Shown: positions 12,508 to 22,760 of the stretch, piece after piece
Position numbering within the stretch: the stretch's first letter is position 1
Layout: every line of letters starts with the position of its first letter
DNA from: Nectonema munidae
Lineage: Eukaryota; Nematomorpha; Nectonematoida; Nectonematidae
Direction: 5' to 3'
DNA length: 64,000 bases
NCBI GenBank assembly: GCA_030549495.1
Contig: JAUIRK010000278.1
Location: 124,001 to 188,000, forward strand
Translations under genes and position numbers: made by a program
The notes under the pieces: model-generated
Told to the model about the DNA's origin: nothing
The model's database searches: none
The model's input: only the letters and a program-made list of their open reading frames with translations

Positions 12508-12829
12508 TTAGGCTGTTTCCCTTGCCCCATAAAAATGAAAAAGTTACTTAATAACGTCTTACTTTTTTTATGAGTGGAAAATCATGAAAAAGTGTTAGAT
12601 TTGAAGTTTGGTTGACATTGAAAATTTTTTAGGTATCCCAAAGTTAAAAAAAAGTTGTATTGTTTTCAAAAATGCATTTTTTTGTTTTTATTAAATTGAG
12701 AAGCTATATTTAACATATTTATTATTGAAAATGAAATATTTTACACAAAATAATAAACTTATTTTTTTCTTTGATTTTTTAATTTTTTTCTATCATTTTC
12801 CACAACTTATAGTATGTCCTGATATCTTT

Positions 12830-13891
12830 TTTCATCACGTATTAGAGAAATGAAGTCAGAAGCTAGTTTTACTCCTCTTTCTGCGTTGTGTTGATCACAC
12901 AAATGTTAGCAATTTTTTCTTTTGCATTTAAAAATGAAACATCACTTTCCCACTTTTCAACTTCTATGGAAATAAAACTTTCATCAAGATAAAGATGCTT
13001 AAAGAAGGACCAAGAAGACTTTCCGATCAGTTGGTGGATTTCAACTTTTTTTTGAAAATTGGTTTTCCATATACAGCACCATGCCTTTGGCTGAAATTAT
13101 AGTCCTTTTCAAAAGAATTTAACGCAACAACAATTTGTTTTTTTTTCATAAATATTTACCTTATCACTGAAAAGAGATATTGGAGCCATTTCTTCGCATA
13201 GGTACCAAATATGATTCATGAAAACTTTTTTAGCAGAGATAAAAATTGCGTTCTTCTCGTCTTCAAGAAAAGAATTAAGTAAAACCAAATCATTATGAAC
13301 GGTGTCCTGAGGGATGTCAGCTGTTAACCACCATGGTAAATAATAAAATATGCAAAATTCAACAAAATCAATCATTTTTTCCATCTGGTGGGGTGGAAAA
13401 CCTTCTTTTAATTCTACCAAAACTTTATTCTTCAACATAACAATTTTTAAACAGTAGAGAATAATTACCATCCATCTTGTTTTACTTATAGAACCTGGTA
13501 CTCTGAATTTTACAAATTGACTTTCACCTTCTAGATACATCAGAGACAAGAGAAGAAGTTCCTTGTAGTTATTTCTAACTAAACTCTTTTTTAGCATATT
13601 TTTAAAAAGAATAATATGTTCGCATTTATACTTTTTTACTTCGTAATAAGTGTAATTAGGTCGCTCTTCTGAGTAAAAAACTTGAAAGTTTCTTCTAAAT
13701 TTATTAAAAAGATTTACTTCTGGTCCAGATGATTTGTAAATTTTTGTAGTTTCCCAAATTTTCTTTAACATAATTTCTCCAATGTGATGTCTGCAGGGAC
13801 ACCAAAAAAGAGGTCTTCCTAATTTACTTTGAATACATACACAAGTGGCTGATAAACGTCCGGTATTAAGACTTGTGATATCAAACACCAT
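12830..13891 (-). pseudogene. Transposase-like protein (CRHH/SSGP family), partial
   Basis: The open part (13109-13891, 260 residues) begins MVFDITSLNTGRLSATC and continues with LGRPLFWCPCRHHIGEIML and a SSGPEVNLFNKF segment. GSISKTRWMVIILYCLKI lies mid-protein. I recall this arrangement (DTTxxNTG, then CRHHxxE, then SSGP) from uncharacterised multi-copy proteins of aphids and cnidarians that look like RNase H-fold transposases; no formal family name is claimed. A C-terminal continuation in other frames (LIGKSSWSFFKHLYLDE, then NICVINTTQKEE, near 12830-13060) is degraded. The N-terminal half is not visible. It lies divergently from the PHD/vertnin-like remnant. Confidence 0.6.
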
Positions 13892-14419
13892 AGTATACTG
13901 GAGCAGAAAAACTTTCTGGTGTTATTATGTAACTTTTAGTAACATAACATAAGTTTGTTACCAGGGGATATAGTATATTTGCAGTATTTATACTTTTCTA
14001 TGGCTCTCGGGTTCAAGGTGGCAGAGATGGAAGTTCTTTTCTCAACTCTCTTTTTTCTTAAATTTTAAAATTCAATTTATCTGCTAATATCAAATTCTTT
14101 GATCACATCCGATGCATTCTCCATTCTAATTTTTTTGTGAAAACAATAAAAAAATTCTAATTATAATTTTTGTTCTGTAAAATTCTAGACTCATCTCATT
14201 AGATAATAATTTGAGTTTACATGAGTATAACCTAAGAAGAAGAAGAAGAAGAAATTTATTAAAGAAAAAAAACAAAAAAAACATAATATCAAATGAAATA
14301 AATCAAAATGAAATCTTTTAATGTGGCCTGCCATTGGGAGAGAAAAAGGAAGCTATTTTTATTTTTACTGATTATAATTTTTAAATATACCAATCTTTTC
14401 TTTTTCAGAAAGATCCAAT
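13892..14419. other. Divergent intergenic region in the loop
   Basis: Separates the minus-strand transposase-like remnant from the plus-strand PHD remnant, so it may have held both promoters. It contains a GAA microsatellite at 14236-14253 and, just before 14419, a TTCTTTTTTTCAG-like acceptor-type tract. Confidence 0.45.
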
Positions 14420-14698
14420 ATGAACGAATGTTTTTTATGTTGTGAAACAATCCTCAATTCATTTATTTTCTGTTATCTTTGTAAAGGAAAATACCATTTA
14501 AAATGCAAAAATATAACAACCCAGAATTTTAATTTCATTAAAATATATCATTTCAATTTTTTGTGTATCAATTGTAATCTTGATCAAAATAGAATTTATT
14601 CTTATGAAAAGGCTCTCAAACGATTAACGAAAAAGATGACAAATATTAAGAGAGAATTTCAATACTACTTTTTTAATGGAATTGAAAAGAGCTGTTGA
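14420..14698 (+). CDS. PHD-type zinc finger protein fragment
   Basis: An open frame of 92 residues. Cys/His spacing is C-x2-C, C-x2-C, then H-x2-C and C-x2-C (MNECFLCC, FCYLCKGKYHLKC, LCINC), which fits a PHD/RING-like zinc finger. It is followed by a basic Lys-rich tail. The OTU/vertnin-like coding remnant begins about 110 bp downstream on the same strand, so the two are probably parts of one element-encoded protein. The acceptor-like tract upstream allows it to be an exon. Confidence 0.55.
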   Translation: MNECFLCCETILNSFIFCYLCKGKYHLKCKNITTQNFNFIKIYHFNFLCINCNLDQNRIYSYEKALKRLTKKMTNIKREFQYYFFNGIEKSC

Positions 14699-14809
14699 TT
14701 TAAAGACAATATTTCTCAGCAATGAAAGTTTATTTTTTCAAAAGAACGTAAAATATTATATAACTAATATTGACGATGTTGCGTCATTTTAATCAATTTT
14801 TATGGACTT

Positions 14810-15712
14810 ATGGATGAAAATATCCCTCTTACAACAAGTGGCGATGGGAACTGTCTTTTTAATGTCGTGTCTTTGTTTTTTGTTGAAAACGAATCTCTTT
14901 CAGCCAAAAGAAATTGTGAAGAATTATGATTTATATTAAAAAAATAATGCTTGGAAATCTAGATGAAGCAGTAAAAAACGTTTTGGTGAATAGATGATGC
15001 CCAAACATATTCACAATTAGTGCGCTTGTCAATGCCATCAAAACTCCGATAAAAATTCTTTATCCCTTTTATGACTCCACTTTCAAGTTTCCATTCACAT
15101 TCGATTTTATGCAAATCACGTTGTACCCCTGATAAATGATGATTCTGCTAATGATTGTATCGATATTGAAGAAAAAACTTATAAGATATTGAAAATAAAC
15201 TTGAGAAAATTAATGCGCTGAATTGCAGGTCCAATCATATTTCTCTAGATCACACCTATTGCTTTCCACACTCTTCATCTTGCAATCTTCCTTATTTAGC
15301 TTTGAAAAATAAGTTTCTATCCATAAAAGAATGGTACACTCTTTTCACAGGTTCTGTGTCTCCCTTAGAAGAAACACCAAAAGGTCCCAAAGAACACATG
15401 GCCTTCTTAGTTACACCTAAATACTTTAAATCGAGAATATACTATCACGACGATTGTAGAAGTTGGCAATATAACTGTTCAAAATACACCAATTATTTGC
15501 TAGATGAAAGCGAAAATTTGTATGAGTTCAGTGGCAAAGGCGTTGAGACCGTGTTAATTTTAAAGCGATATCATTCAAAGCTAAAGGGTAATCCTAGTTA
15601 CCCTATCAGTGACGGGGGCTATTTTAGCCACCTCCCCCCCCCCCTCAACTATAATTTCTCTTGTACCAAATTGGCAACATCTTTTGCTACCATACTTCGT
15701 GACATTTCCTAA
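14810..15712 (+). pseudogene. Vertnin/OTU-like protein remnant
   Basis: From ATG 14810 the frame reads MDENIPLTTSGDGNCLFNVV, the OTU cysteine-protease signature GDGNCLF with the catalytic-type Cys. Further on, TISALVNAIKTPIKILYPFY resembles the ASVL...IYSIYP segment of vertnin, and another frame has NHVVPLIN. The last part is open at 15302-15712 (136 residues, with WYTLFTGSVSPLEETPKGPK and VETVLILKRYHSKLKG). Several frame changes interrupt the middle, so it is not functional as it stands. Vertnin-like genes are known in animals and some look transposon-derived. Confidence 0.6.
15617..15629. repeat. Third copy of the GGCTATTTTAGCC motif
   Basis: Preceded by ACCCTATCAGTGACGGG, whose inverse also occurs near 33258, and followed by a C run. 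It marks where the coding cassette gives way to the inverted repeat block. Confidence 0.55.
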
Positions 15713-17762
15713 AATTGATAGCTGCTGCATCTTTTGATACCATTTTCATGGCAGTTGAATGACCTTTTCATGCCTAAATCTGGCATCAAAATCAAGAGTT
15801 AAACTTTTTCTGTAAAATTCTGACAGTAACTCTAGTTAGGCTTATAACTTTGGTTCTATATTATATACTCGTTTGAAAATTTATAAATATTTACAGTTTT
15901 GAACACATAACACTTTATAGTTAAAATTTTTTAAAATCATGGTTAATTTTTGGGAAATGTCAATCAAAATTTTGATTGATGAGAAATATATCTAATAAAA
16001 TATACCTTCCATGAAATATATTTTTTTATATCAAATCAGGCATACTGATTTCATTTTTGGACTTATTTTTGAAATTTAGAAATTGAAAATACCTATAAGT
16101 GTGTAAACTTGCTTTTTACTTCCAAAATCTGTCTCTGAAAACATTCATTCAAATTTTACATGGAATATACACATTATTATAACAAATCAAAAATCGCAAT
16201 TTCATTTATAAATTATTTTTTCATTTAGAATTTGAAAATGCTAATCAATGAAAAATAATTTGCGGTTTATTTTTAAAATCTGTCTCCGAGAACAATAATT
16301 AAAATTTTACATGAAATATACACGCTTTTATAAAAAAAATCAACAATGCCTATTTCATTTATGGATTGTTTTTGCATTTAGAAACTTTTTATAGAGCCAA
16401 ACAGCTATCTCTATAGAGTTATACAGACGGTCAATGATTAAATTTCGACCTCTCAAAGATAAATATGCAATGATGATGACTCTTATAAGTGTATAAGTTC
16501 TATATAATTTATCTCAATATATACATCGTTACCTTGGCAAAACTTGGATGGCATTTTCTGAAGAAGAAGGAGCTTACTTTTTATATACAAATGTAAGAAA
16601 GTTTGAGAAGTTATAACTTCATTCCTCCGAAATAGAAACCTATCATATTTTGCATATCTTTATGCACATATAAATGGAATATTCAAAGTTTGAAAAAATT
16701 CGAAAAAATTATACATATTTAAAAAACATGATGTAATCATGCAAAGTAGAGTTGAAATATAATTCACAACCTAATTTTCATCTTATAGACTAAAAATGAA
16801 AAAAAAATTTTGAACATAAATATATGAATCAATTTTATAGTATAATGATGAGTATCAAAATTAATATTCGTGCCTCATTGGAAATTTTGATACTGAAAAA
16901 ATTTGTTTTATTATAATCGAAACTTCAAAGAGAAATAAATTCATTTGTGAAATGACTAAAAATTTGAATATAGTCTTTGGAGAATAGCATGAAAACAAAT
17001 CGTTCAAAAATCAGTACAATATATCTGACCGCAAACATACCACGATTTTAAAAAAGTCGCAAATTAATCAAAAATGTTTAAAAAAACATTTTATAACTAC
17101 TTAAATAAAGAGTTAATTTTTTTAGTTGGGCTGTTATATGTCAATCAATTTTTTGACAAGGTTTGATTGATTTAAAAAAAATTAACGTGACCATTGTATT
17201 CAACATACATGAAAACGGGTGTATATAAATGGAGAACTTTGTATAACCATTTAAACAAAAAGTTTCTTTTTTCAGTTGATCTGTCATATATCAATCAATT
17301 TTTTGACAGGTTTTGCTGATAAGTTTCTTTGTTTAGTTGAACTGTCATATATCAATCAATTTTTTGACGGGTTTTGTTGATTTTTTTTTTAAAATAAACG
17401 TAACCATCGTGTTCAGCACACTTGAAAATGGGTATATATGTGTAAAAAAAACTTTTTATAACCATTTATAAAAGTTTCTTTTTTTTAGTTGAGCTGTCAT
17501 ATATCAATCAATTTTTTGACATGTTTGGTTGATTTTTTTTAAAATAAACGTGACCATCGTGTTCAGCACACTTGAAAATGGGTATATATGTGTAAAAAAT
17601 TTTGTATACCCATTTAAACTAAAAGTTTCTTTTTTTAGTTGAGCTGTCAAATATTAATCAATTTTTGACAAGTTTGATTGATTTTTATAAAAAAATAAAT
17701 GCCACGATCAGATTCGCAATCAATCATTTAGTAATTTGCAATCATTCAAGAAAAACCGAGGG
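15630..17762. repeat. Inverted repeat block B' in the loop
   Basis: Sequence 15680-16030 is the diverged inverse of 10740-11090. Units at 16030-16400 are inverse relatives of the 150-bp array at 9700-10770. At 17100-17700 about four to five units with GAGCTGTCATATATCAATCA and TTTTTGACAGG are the inverse of the 7900-8430 array. The order is preserved but inverted. No reading frame was seen; 16400-17100 is plain AT-rich sequence. Confidence 0.7.
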
Positions 17763-17784
17763 GGAGGGGGCTAAAATAGCCTCC
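17763..17784. repeat. Palindromic junction motif, right loop boundary
   Basis: Mirror of 12486-12507 and start of the right palindrome arm. Confidence 0.7.
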
Positions 17785-17889
17785 TAAAAATAGCCTCTTG
17801 AAAAAAGCCTTCTATTTTTGAGATGATGATCGGCATTAGCAATATATAAAATGTTAAAATTTATTGAAAATTGCTTAATATTCATTTTT

Positions 17890-18740
17890 GTATTTAAGTT
17901 TTCAATTATAAAAATAATAAAGTTTCCTGGATAAGGAACCTCTCATCTCCTGCAGATTTTTTTTGACAATTCTAACTGTGTCATTCAATTTGTATTAACC
18001 TAACAAAATGATTTCCTTTATCATATTTAAAACCTTCTTTGACTTTCTTTCAAACGCCTTGATTTCTGTTCATAATTTTTTTACAATTGGTGGAGGAAAC
18101 ATTTGAATTAAGAGATACAGAAATTCTTTTCGTCTACAATAAAGTTATTTAGTCTTTTGTCACAAAATTGTTGAGTTTTTAGCAATTTCCTACAATGATA
18201 TCGAGCCTTTGTGTGAAAATAGGAAACCACGATTTTTTTCTTGTAATTCTTGTTCTGTTTAAAAAAACTTGCTTATCAAGCATATCAACACCTCATTTTT
18301 ATGTATTATACTGCGACGAAATTTCTTTTTTATATTTTAGTGAGTAGCGTATTATATTACTAATTGGAAAAACCCTACTGTATATTGTAGCAACAGACAC
18401 AGAATATAACATTATAATTCCATTTTGCTTTAAAAATTCTCTTTATATAATCAAATCAATCAAGAAAACCTTGTTTTTCTTGAATTCATTGAACATTTTT
18501 TACTCAGATTTTCCCTAATTGCTCTTGTTGCCTTTATATTTCTATCCCTTAAAGTTCTAGAATTTCTATTTTTGAGGAAAAATTGATGAAATATATTTCA
18601 TAAAATGTACATCCATATTTATGTATAACAGATGTCAAATGTTTTATAACTCTTACACCAAGAAGATCAAAATTATTTTCTTTTTCCTTACCAAGGTATG
18701 GATAAAAAATGTTTAAATATCTCCTGAACTGCAAAGACAC
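17890..18740 (-). pseudogene. Decayed piggyBac transposase (PGBD-like), right-arm copy
   Basis: Mirror of 11545-12400. The segment at 18549-18740 (minus strand) is open and shows YPYLGKEK and KYGCTFYEIYFINFSSKIE. The remainder is frame-shifted as in the left copy. Decay shared by both arms means the gene was already dead when the arms were duplicated. Confidence 0.65.
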
Positions 18741-19124
18741 AATTTATAACCAAATTTAATTGATTTTCATTTCAATTTTTTTTTTCCAAATGCAACACGT
18801 AATATCTGATTAGTATTTATCGATAAAAATCTTAGGTTAAAAAATGCTGTAAGATTAATTTGGCCTTAACCTTTTTGAAATTAAATAATTATATATACGA
18901 TCATCAATTAAAGAAATTTCTGCATATTTTAATGCCTCTGGAGCTTTGCCAATCTCCTAATATCTTGCCAAAGCAATCTCTGAATACTTTAATGCTTCCT
19001 AAGGTTTGACAAGCAACTAATATGGACATAACTTTTAATTTTTCTTTTAAATCAGTTAAAATTAAAACACAATATATTTAATATATTGTGTATTTAAAAA
19101 TAAAAATAAGCAAAGACGCAGAAC

Positions 19125-19603
19125 CACTGAAGGATCCAAATGGGGCAATCTAGGCCCCTATGGAATGAAGCCTCAAAAGAAGAAGAATAAGATGATGATG
19201 ATGGTGATCAGGGCCCCTAGTGTTCGCGGGGCCCTATGCAAAATGGATTGCGCGGGGCCCAGTGTGGGTAAGAAAAAAAGATTAAAAGTGAGAAATAAGA
19301 TTTTGAAAAAAAGAAATGGGATTTGTTTTATTACTTTTTCTTTAACACAAAATGACGATTAAAGTAACTTTACTTTGCGAACCTTGCATTTAGCGAAATC
19401 ATACAATATATCATCAAAATGAAAAATGAGAAGCGCGGGGCCCACTGAGGCCGCATAGGTTGCAGTGGTCTAAGGCCTGCCCTGGTGATAATGATGTCGA
19501 CTTAAAAAATTGATTTTTGTTAATGAAATTTAAAAAACCAATAAAATTAATTTTTCAAATATGCTCCCCCTCCCCTCATAGTCGATTTCTTGATCCGCCA
19601 CTT
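19125..19603 (+). mobile_element. hAT-type MITE with 8-bp target duplication, right arm
   Basis: Starts CACTGAAGGATCC and ends GATCCGCCACTT. Flanking 8-mers CGCAGAAC (19117-19124) and CGCAGTAC (19604-19611) match in 7 of 8 positions. The interior includes a GC-rich insert (about 19190-19490) with repeated GCGGGGCCC. Relatives are the truncated left-arm copy ending at 11139 and the 162-bp element at 51738-51899. Confidence 0.75.
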
Positions 19604-19611
19604 CGCAGTAC

Positions 19612-21513
19612 ACATTTTTGAATGAAAACAAGAATACCAATTTTAATGTTATATTTATTCTCATATTCAGAAAGAAAAAAGTTAAATTATTTTTTTAACT
19701 ATAGGTAATAAATCATTAGAGTTAAAAATATAGATAAATTTTACATGATCTGAATTTTAAACAGATTGGATTTACTAAACTTCAAATATAAAAAACAATA
19801 GAATTCATAATTTAAATATTAATTATACCAAAAATTATTTTAGTATTTCAAATAAAATAAAATCACCTGAAGAGAACAAAAATGTTTGATCAACAGAATC
19901 TAATTTTTAAAATGTAAAAGTTAAGTAGAATAGAAGAACAGTTTGAAAAGATTCGAAATCTTGAATGTTTTCAATTATAGAATGAAAATTGAATAAGGGA
20001 TATAGGAAATTAATTTGGGACCTATACGAAAGATAGCGCTATTGTTCAGGTGGCTCCATTATAAAGGCCTTTCAAAAGGTTATAAAGGTTTTAACTATTC
20101 AAAAAGTATGTAACATGTGTGTTACTTTGGACATTGATGGATCATACTTGTAAATAAAATGTAAATAAAAAAAATTTATTTTTAAAATTGGAATACAAAA
20201 AATAGATTGAAGAATGTATTTTATTCCATTTAAAAGATCGGAATACAATGAAAATTAAAAAAAGCTTTATATTCTTTCATCAAAAACATCCTAAGCTACA
20301 TTCTGGAGTATTGCAAGCCAACTGACATTGCTTAAACAAAAATTATATAAATTCAGAAAGAAAAATATCTGAAAGTAAGAAGTTAAAACAGCCTGGCTTA
20401 TTATCGATTAAAAATGGAAAATTTCATTGGGCTAATTTCAAATTATGAATAAATTGAGTTAAATATTAGTTTTTTTGCCTGAATAATTTGAATGTGAATG
20501 AAAGTATATTTAGACTCGTATTTCTACCATTTACATATCACACTTCTTCCGAAAATTTATTTTGAGTTTGCTTGCACTCATTATTGTTTGTTTCACAGTA
20601 TTTTGGAATATCCCAGATTTGAAATAATAAAGATGTAATCATAAATCTTTAGGATATATCTCAAACGGTAAGATCTTTAAGACAATGTTTAAAGATATAA
20701 ATCTTAGAGTTTGACTCATTAACTATTTTGATTGTCTTTAACTTATCTAACACTTACATAAGAAAGATTTCCTTGTTTGTTTTAATTTAAACGTTCCTCC
20801 TTTTTGCAAAAGGTTAACTCTAAATTGAGAAGCAGAAAGTAGAAGACCTCATTGAGATATCTTTATTTTTTTGTTACGCACAAAATCAATTTTGATTTTA
20901 AGATTCAAGAGCTAAATGGATTTATTTTCTTTGTGAAAGTCATTTTTATTGATTTATTATAGTTAGTCAATATTTCCTACTGGTTAACTTGATATGGATT
21001 TCAGTGGATATAAGGAAATCATTGTAAATCTTTATAACGGATTCCTTTATAATATAAGTTACCATATCAGGCCAAACCATAAATCAGGATATTTTGTCTC
21101 TGAAGGTAACCTTTTTAGAGTAAATTAAATGTTTCATGTGAAAACTGAATGATTTATTTTTAGATGAAAATGCTAAACAAGCCTTTCCCAATTAGAAATA
21201 AGAGAGAAAAAAATTAATTTGGGGAATAAGTCAAAACTATTTCATCATTTTCATCAATTTTCTTCCTAGCACCTTAATTTTTCATTACTAGAATCAAAAC
21301 ATACCATGTATAATAACATTCAACAATTCTACTTAGGCAGCAACCAAGACATCTTTTTAAGTAAACCGAAAAACTAACTCACCCAGTTACGAGATAACTA
21401 AGAACCATGTAAGTATTTAGCCTAATAACAGCACAGGTAAGTATATATTGGGTTAAAAGATGTTTTTGTTCTGCAATCGCTGATGATAAAGGCAGATTTG
21501 TGAATTTTAGTAA
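19612..21513. other. Right-arm sequence, no gene seen
   Basis: From about 19870 it pairs with the left arm. It includes the empty site of the Ty3-type element near 20905-20915 (AGCTCTTGAATC on the minus strand). Confidence 0.6.
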
Positions 21514-21601
21514 TTAAATATGGTTGAATTTAGTAAAAATTATTGCAGAGAGAATATAACTCTAAACATTGTTTTCTAAGACAAAGTTATACAGACGGGC
21601 C
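21514..21601 (+). repeat. 88-bp inverted pair, member 1
   Basis: From TAAATATGGTTGAATTTAG to ATACAGACGGGCC, nearly the exact inverse of 22356-22442. Neither member is present at the matching sites of the left arm. Confidence 0.75.
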
Positions 21602-21879
21602 TTCACATGCCCTAAGTTCTAGTGGGCCCTCAAGACAAAAGTTTAAGTTACTGCTCAAAGCAAAAGTTTCAGAAAATGTTGAAAAAAGAGAAACGTGCTT
21701 ACACAAACAGAATCACAACTTCGTTTGTTTCTTTCATCCATACCTATAAAATGAAAAAAAATAGACAAAAAGAAAAAAAATTTAATTGATAAAGGTAAAA
21801 AAAACTAAATTATTTCAAGAGGAAATCACCTTTTTCAAATTTGCGAAAATCCTTTATATTTATAAAAAGGCTCTTCTTT

Positions 21880-22020
21880 ACAAAAGAGCGTGGATACGGT
21901 TGGTTAGATACAGGGTTTCGATAACTCAAAGTCTTGGGTGTGAACCCTCATCAAGCCTGCTTTCCTCAAAGTTTGATACAAACGGTGCAATTTTGTCTCC
22001 TCGATGAAAGCACTCAATTT
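21880..22020 (+). repeat. tRNA-derived SINE, right-arm copy
   Basis: Mirror of 405-560: the tRNA-like head has GGTTGGTTAGATAC and GTCTTGGGTGTGAACCC, and the tail has CTCGATGAAAGCAC. Confidence 0.6.
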
Positions 22021-22203
22021 ATAGATAAATATAATAGCAAATCCTATACCTCCAATTTGTAATTAAAAATATAACATTTTAATATTGAAACACCCTTTCA
22101 ATTACAAGCACTTGTTTAATCTACCAGAAATACTTAAAACCTAAGACTAACTTCTAAGATCAAACTCAAAATGTTCAGAATAAATTATGATAGATCTTTT
22201 GGT

Positions 22204-22217
22204 CAGTGGTTCTCAAC
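22204..22217 (+). mobile_element. hAT-type terminal motif, right arm
   Basis: Reads CAGTGGTTCTCAAC, the mirror copy of the motif at 218-231. Confidence 0.5.
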
Positions 22218-22355
22218 ATTTTTTTTCAACAATCCCCAAACTAAGAAGTAACATTCCACTAAAGAGCCTCATTAAAAACAAAAAATCGAGTTTGCTAATT
22301 TAATGATATTTCAAATTCCTTAAAAATTTAAAGATCTTATACAAAAACATCCTAG

Positions 22356-22442
22356 GCCCGTCTGTATAACTTTGTCTTAGAAAACAATGTTTAGAGTTAT
22401 ATTCTCTCTGCAATAATTTTTACTAAATTCAACCATATTTAA
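22356..22442 (-). repeat. 88-bp inverted pair, member 2
   Basis: Inverse of 21514-21601. Together they could be the ends of a roughly 930-bp unit or two independent insertions of one repeat. Confidence 0.75.
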
Positions 22443-22559
22443 AGAAAAAAGACCCTTTTCGTAGAGCCTAATGATGAATAGATAGATTCTTATAATTGAT
22501 AAATCCGTAGTGCTGCATATATATCATCAAATGTACTGGCCTCTTGATATTAGTTTTAC

Positions 22560-22760
22560 AGTATGCTTCACTTATACCTGGCATAGGCAAACAAGAACCG
22601 CTTTGTAGCTTCGTACGAAAATGCCAAAGGTAATATAATCGACAAACGCAATTTAACTCTTTGATTCTAACTAAGAAGTTTTCATGTCGGATTGAACCCA
22701 AGACCTCGTGATATCCATTGTTTCTGATCTGGAGTACCACTCTGTTCAAAAATACCTTTT
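22560..22760 (-). repeat. tRNA-derived SINE-like sequence
   Basis: The minus strand shows CAGAGTGGTACTCCAGATC followed by GAGGTCTTGGGTTCAATCC, a tRNA-like A box / B box arrangement. It is a different subfamily from 34090-34240 but shares the GGTCTTGGGTTC core. Confidence 0.5.

Larger units (their letters stand above)
1..22550. repeat. Giant imperfect palindrome (inverted duplication) with 5.2 kb loop
   Basis: Base 1 onward reads as the reverse complement of the sequence going down from 22550. The pairing can be followed through many checkpoints: left 1-100 with right 22450-22550, left 3180-3660 with right 21000-21440, left 6540-7660 with right 19870-20830, and left 11100-12507 with right 17763-19130. 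Paired stretches look nearly identical by eye. The arms differ by element insertions: piggyBac, the Ty3-type element and a repeat block on the left; a MITE filler and an 88-bp inverted pair on the right. The palindrome runs off the left window edge, so its true length is unknown. It could be an inverted segmental duplication, the long ends of a very large transposon, or an assembly artefact. Confidence 0.9.
17763..22550 (-). repeat. Right arm of the palindrome
   Basis: This is the shorter arm because it lacks the piggyBac, the Ty3-type element and the repeat block present on the left. It starts with the inverse of the left-arm terminal motif (GGCTAAAATAGCC near 17769). It serves as a reference for the pre-insertion state of the left arm. 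Confidence 0.88.

Noticed and set aside
12830-15712. Polinton/Maverick or other capsid-bearing element as explanation of the loop cassette
   Set aside because: No DNA polymerase B, capsid, ATPase or retrovirus-like integrase recognised; the OTU-like and transposase-like remnants fit a DNA transposon better.
19165-19362. 65-residue open frame with Met/Lys-rich start
   Set aside because: Located in the filler of a MITE; low complexity and no supporting signals.
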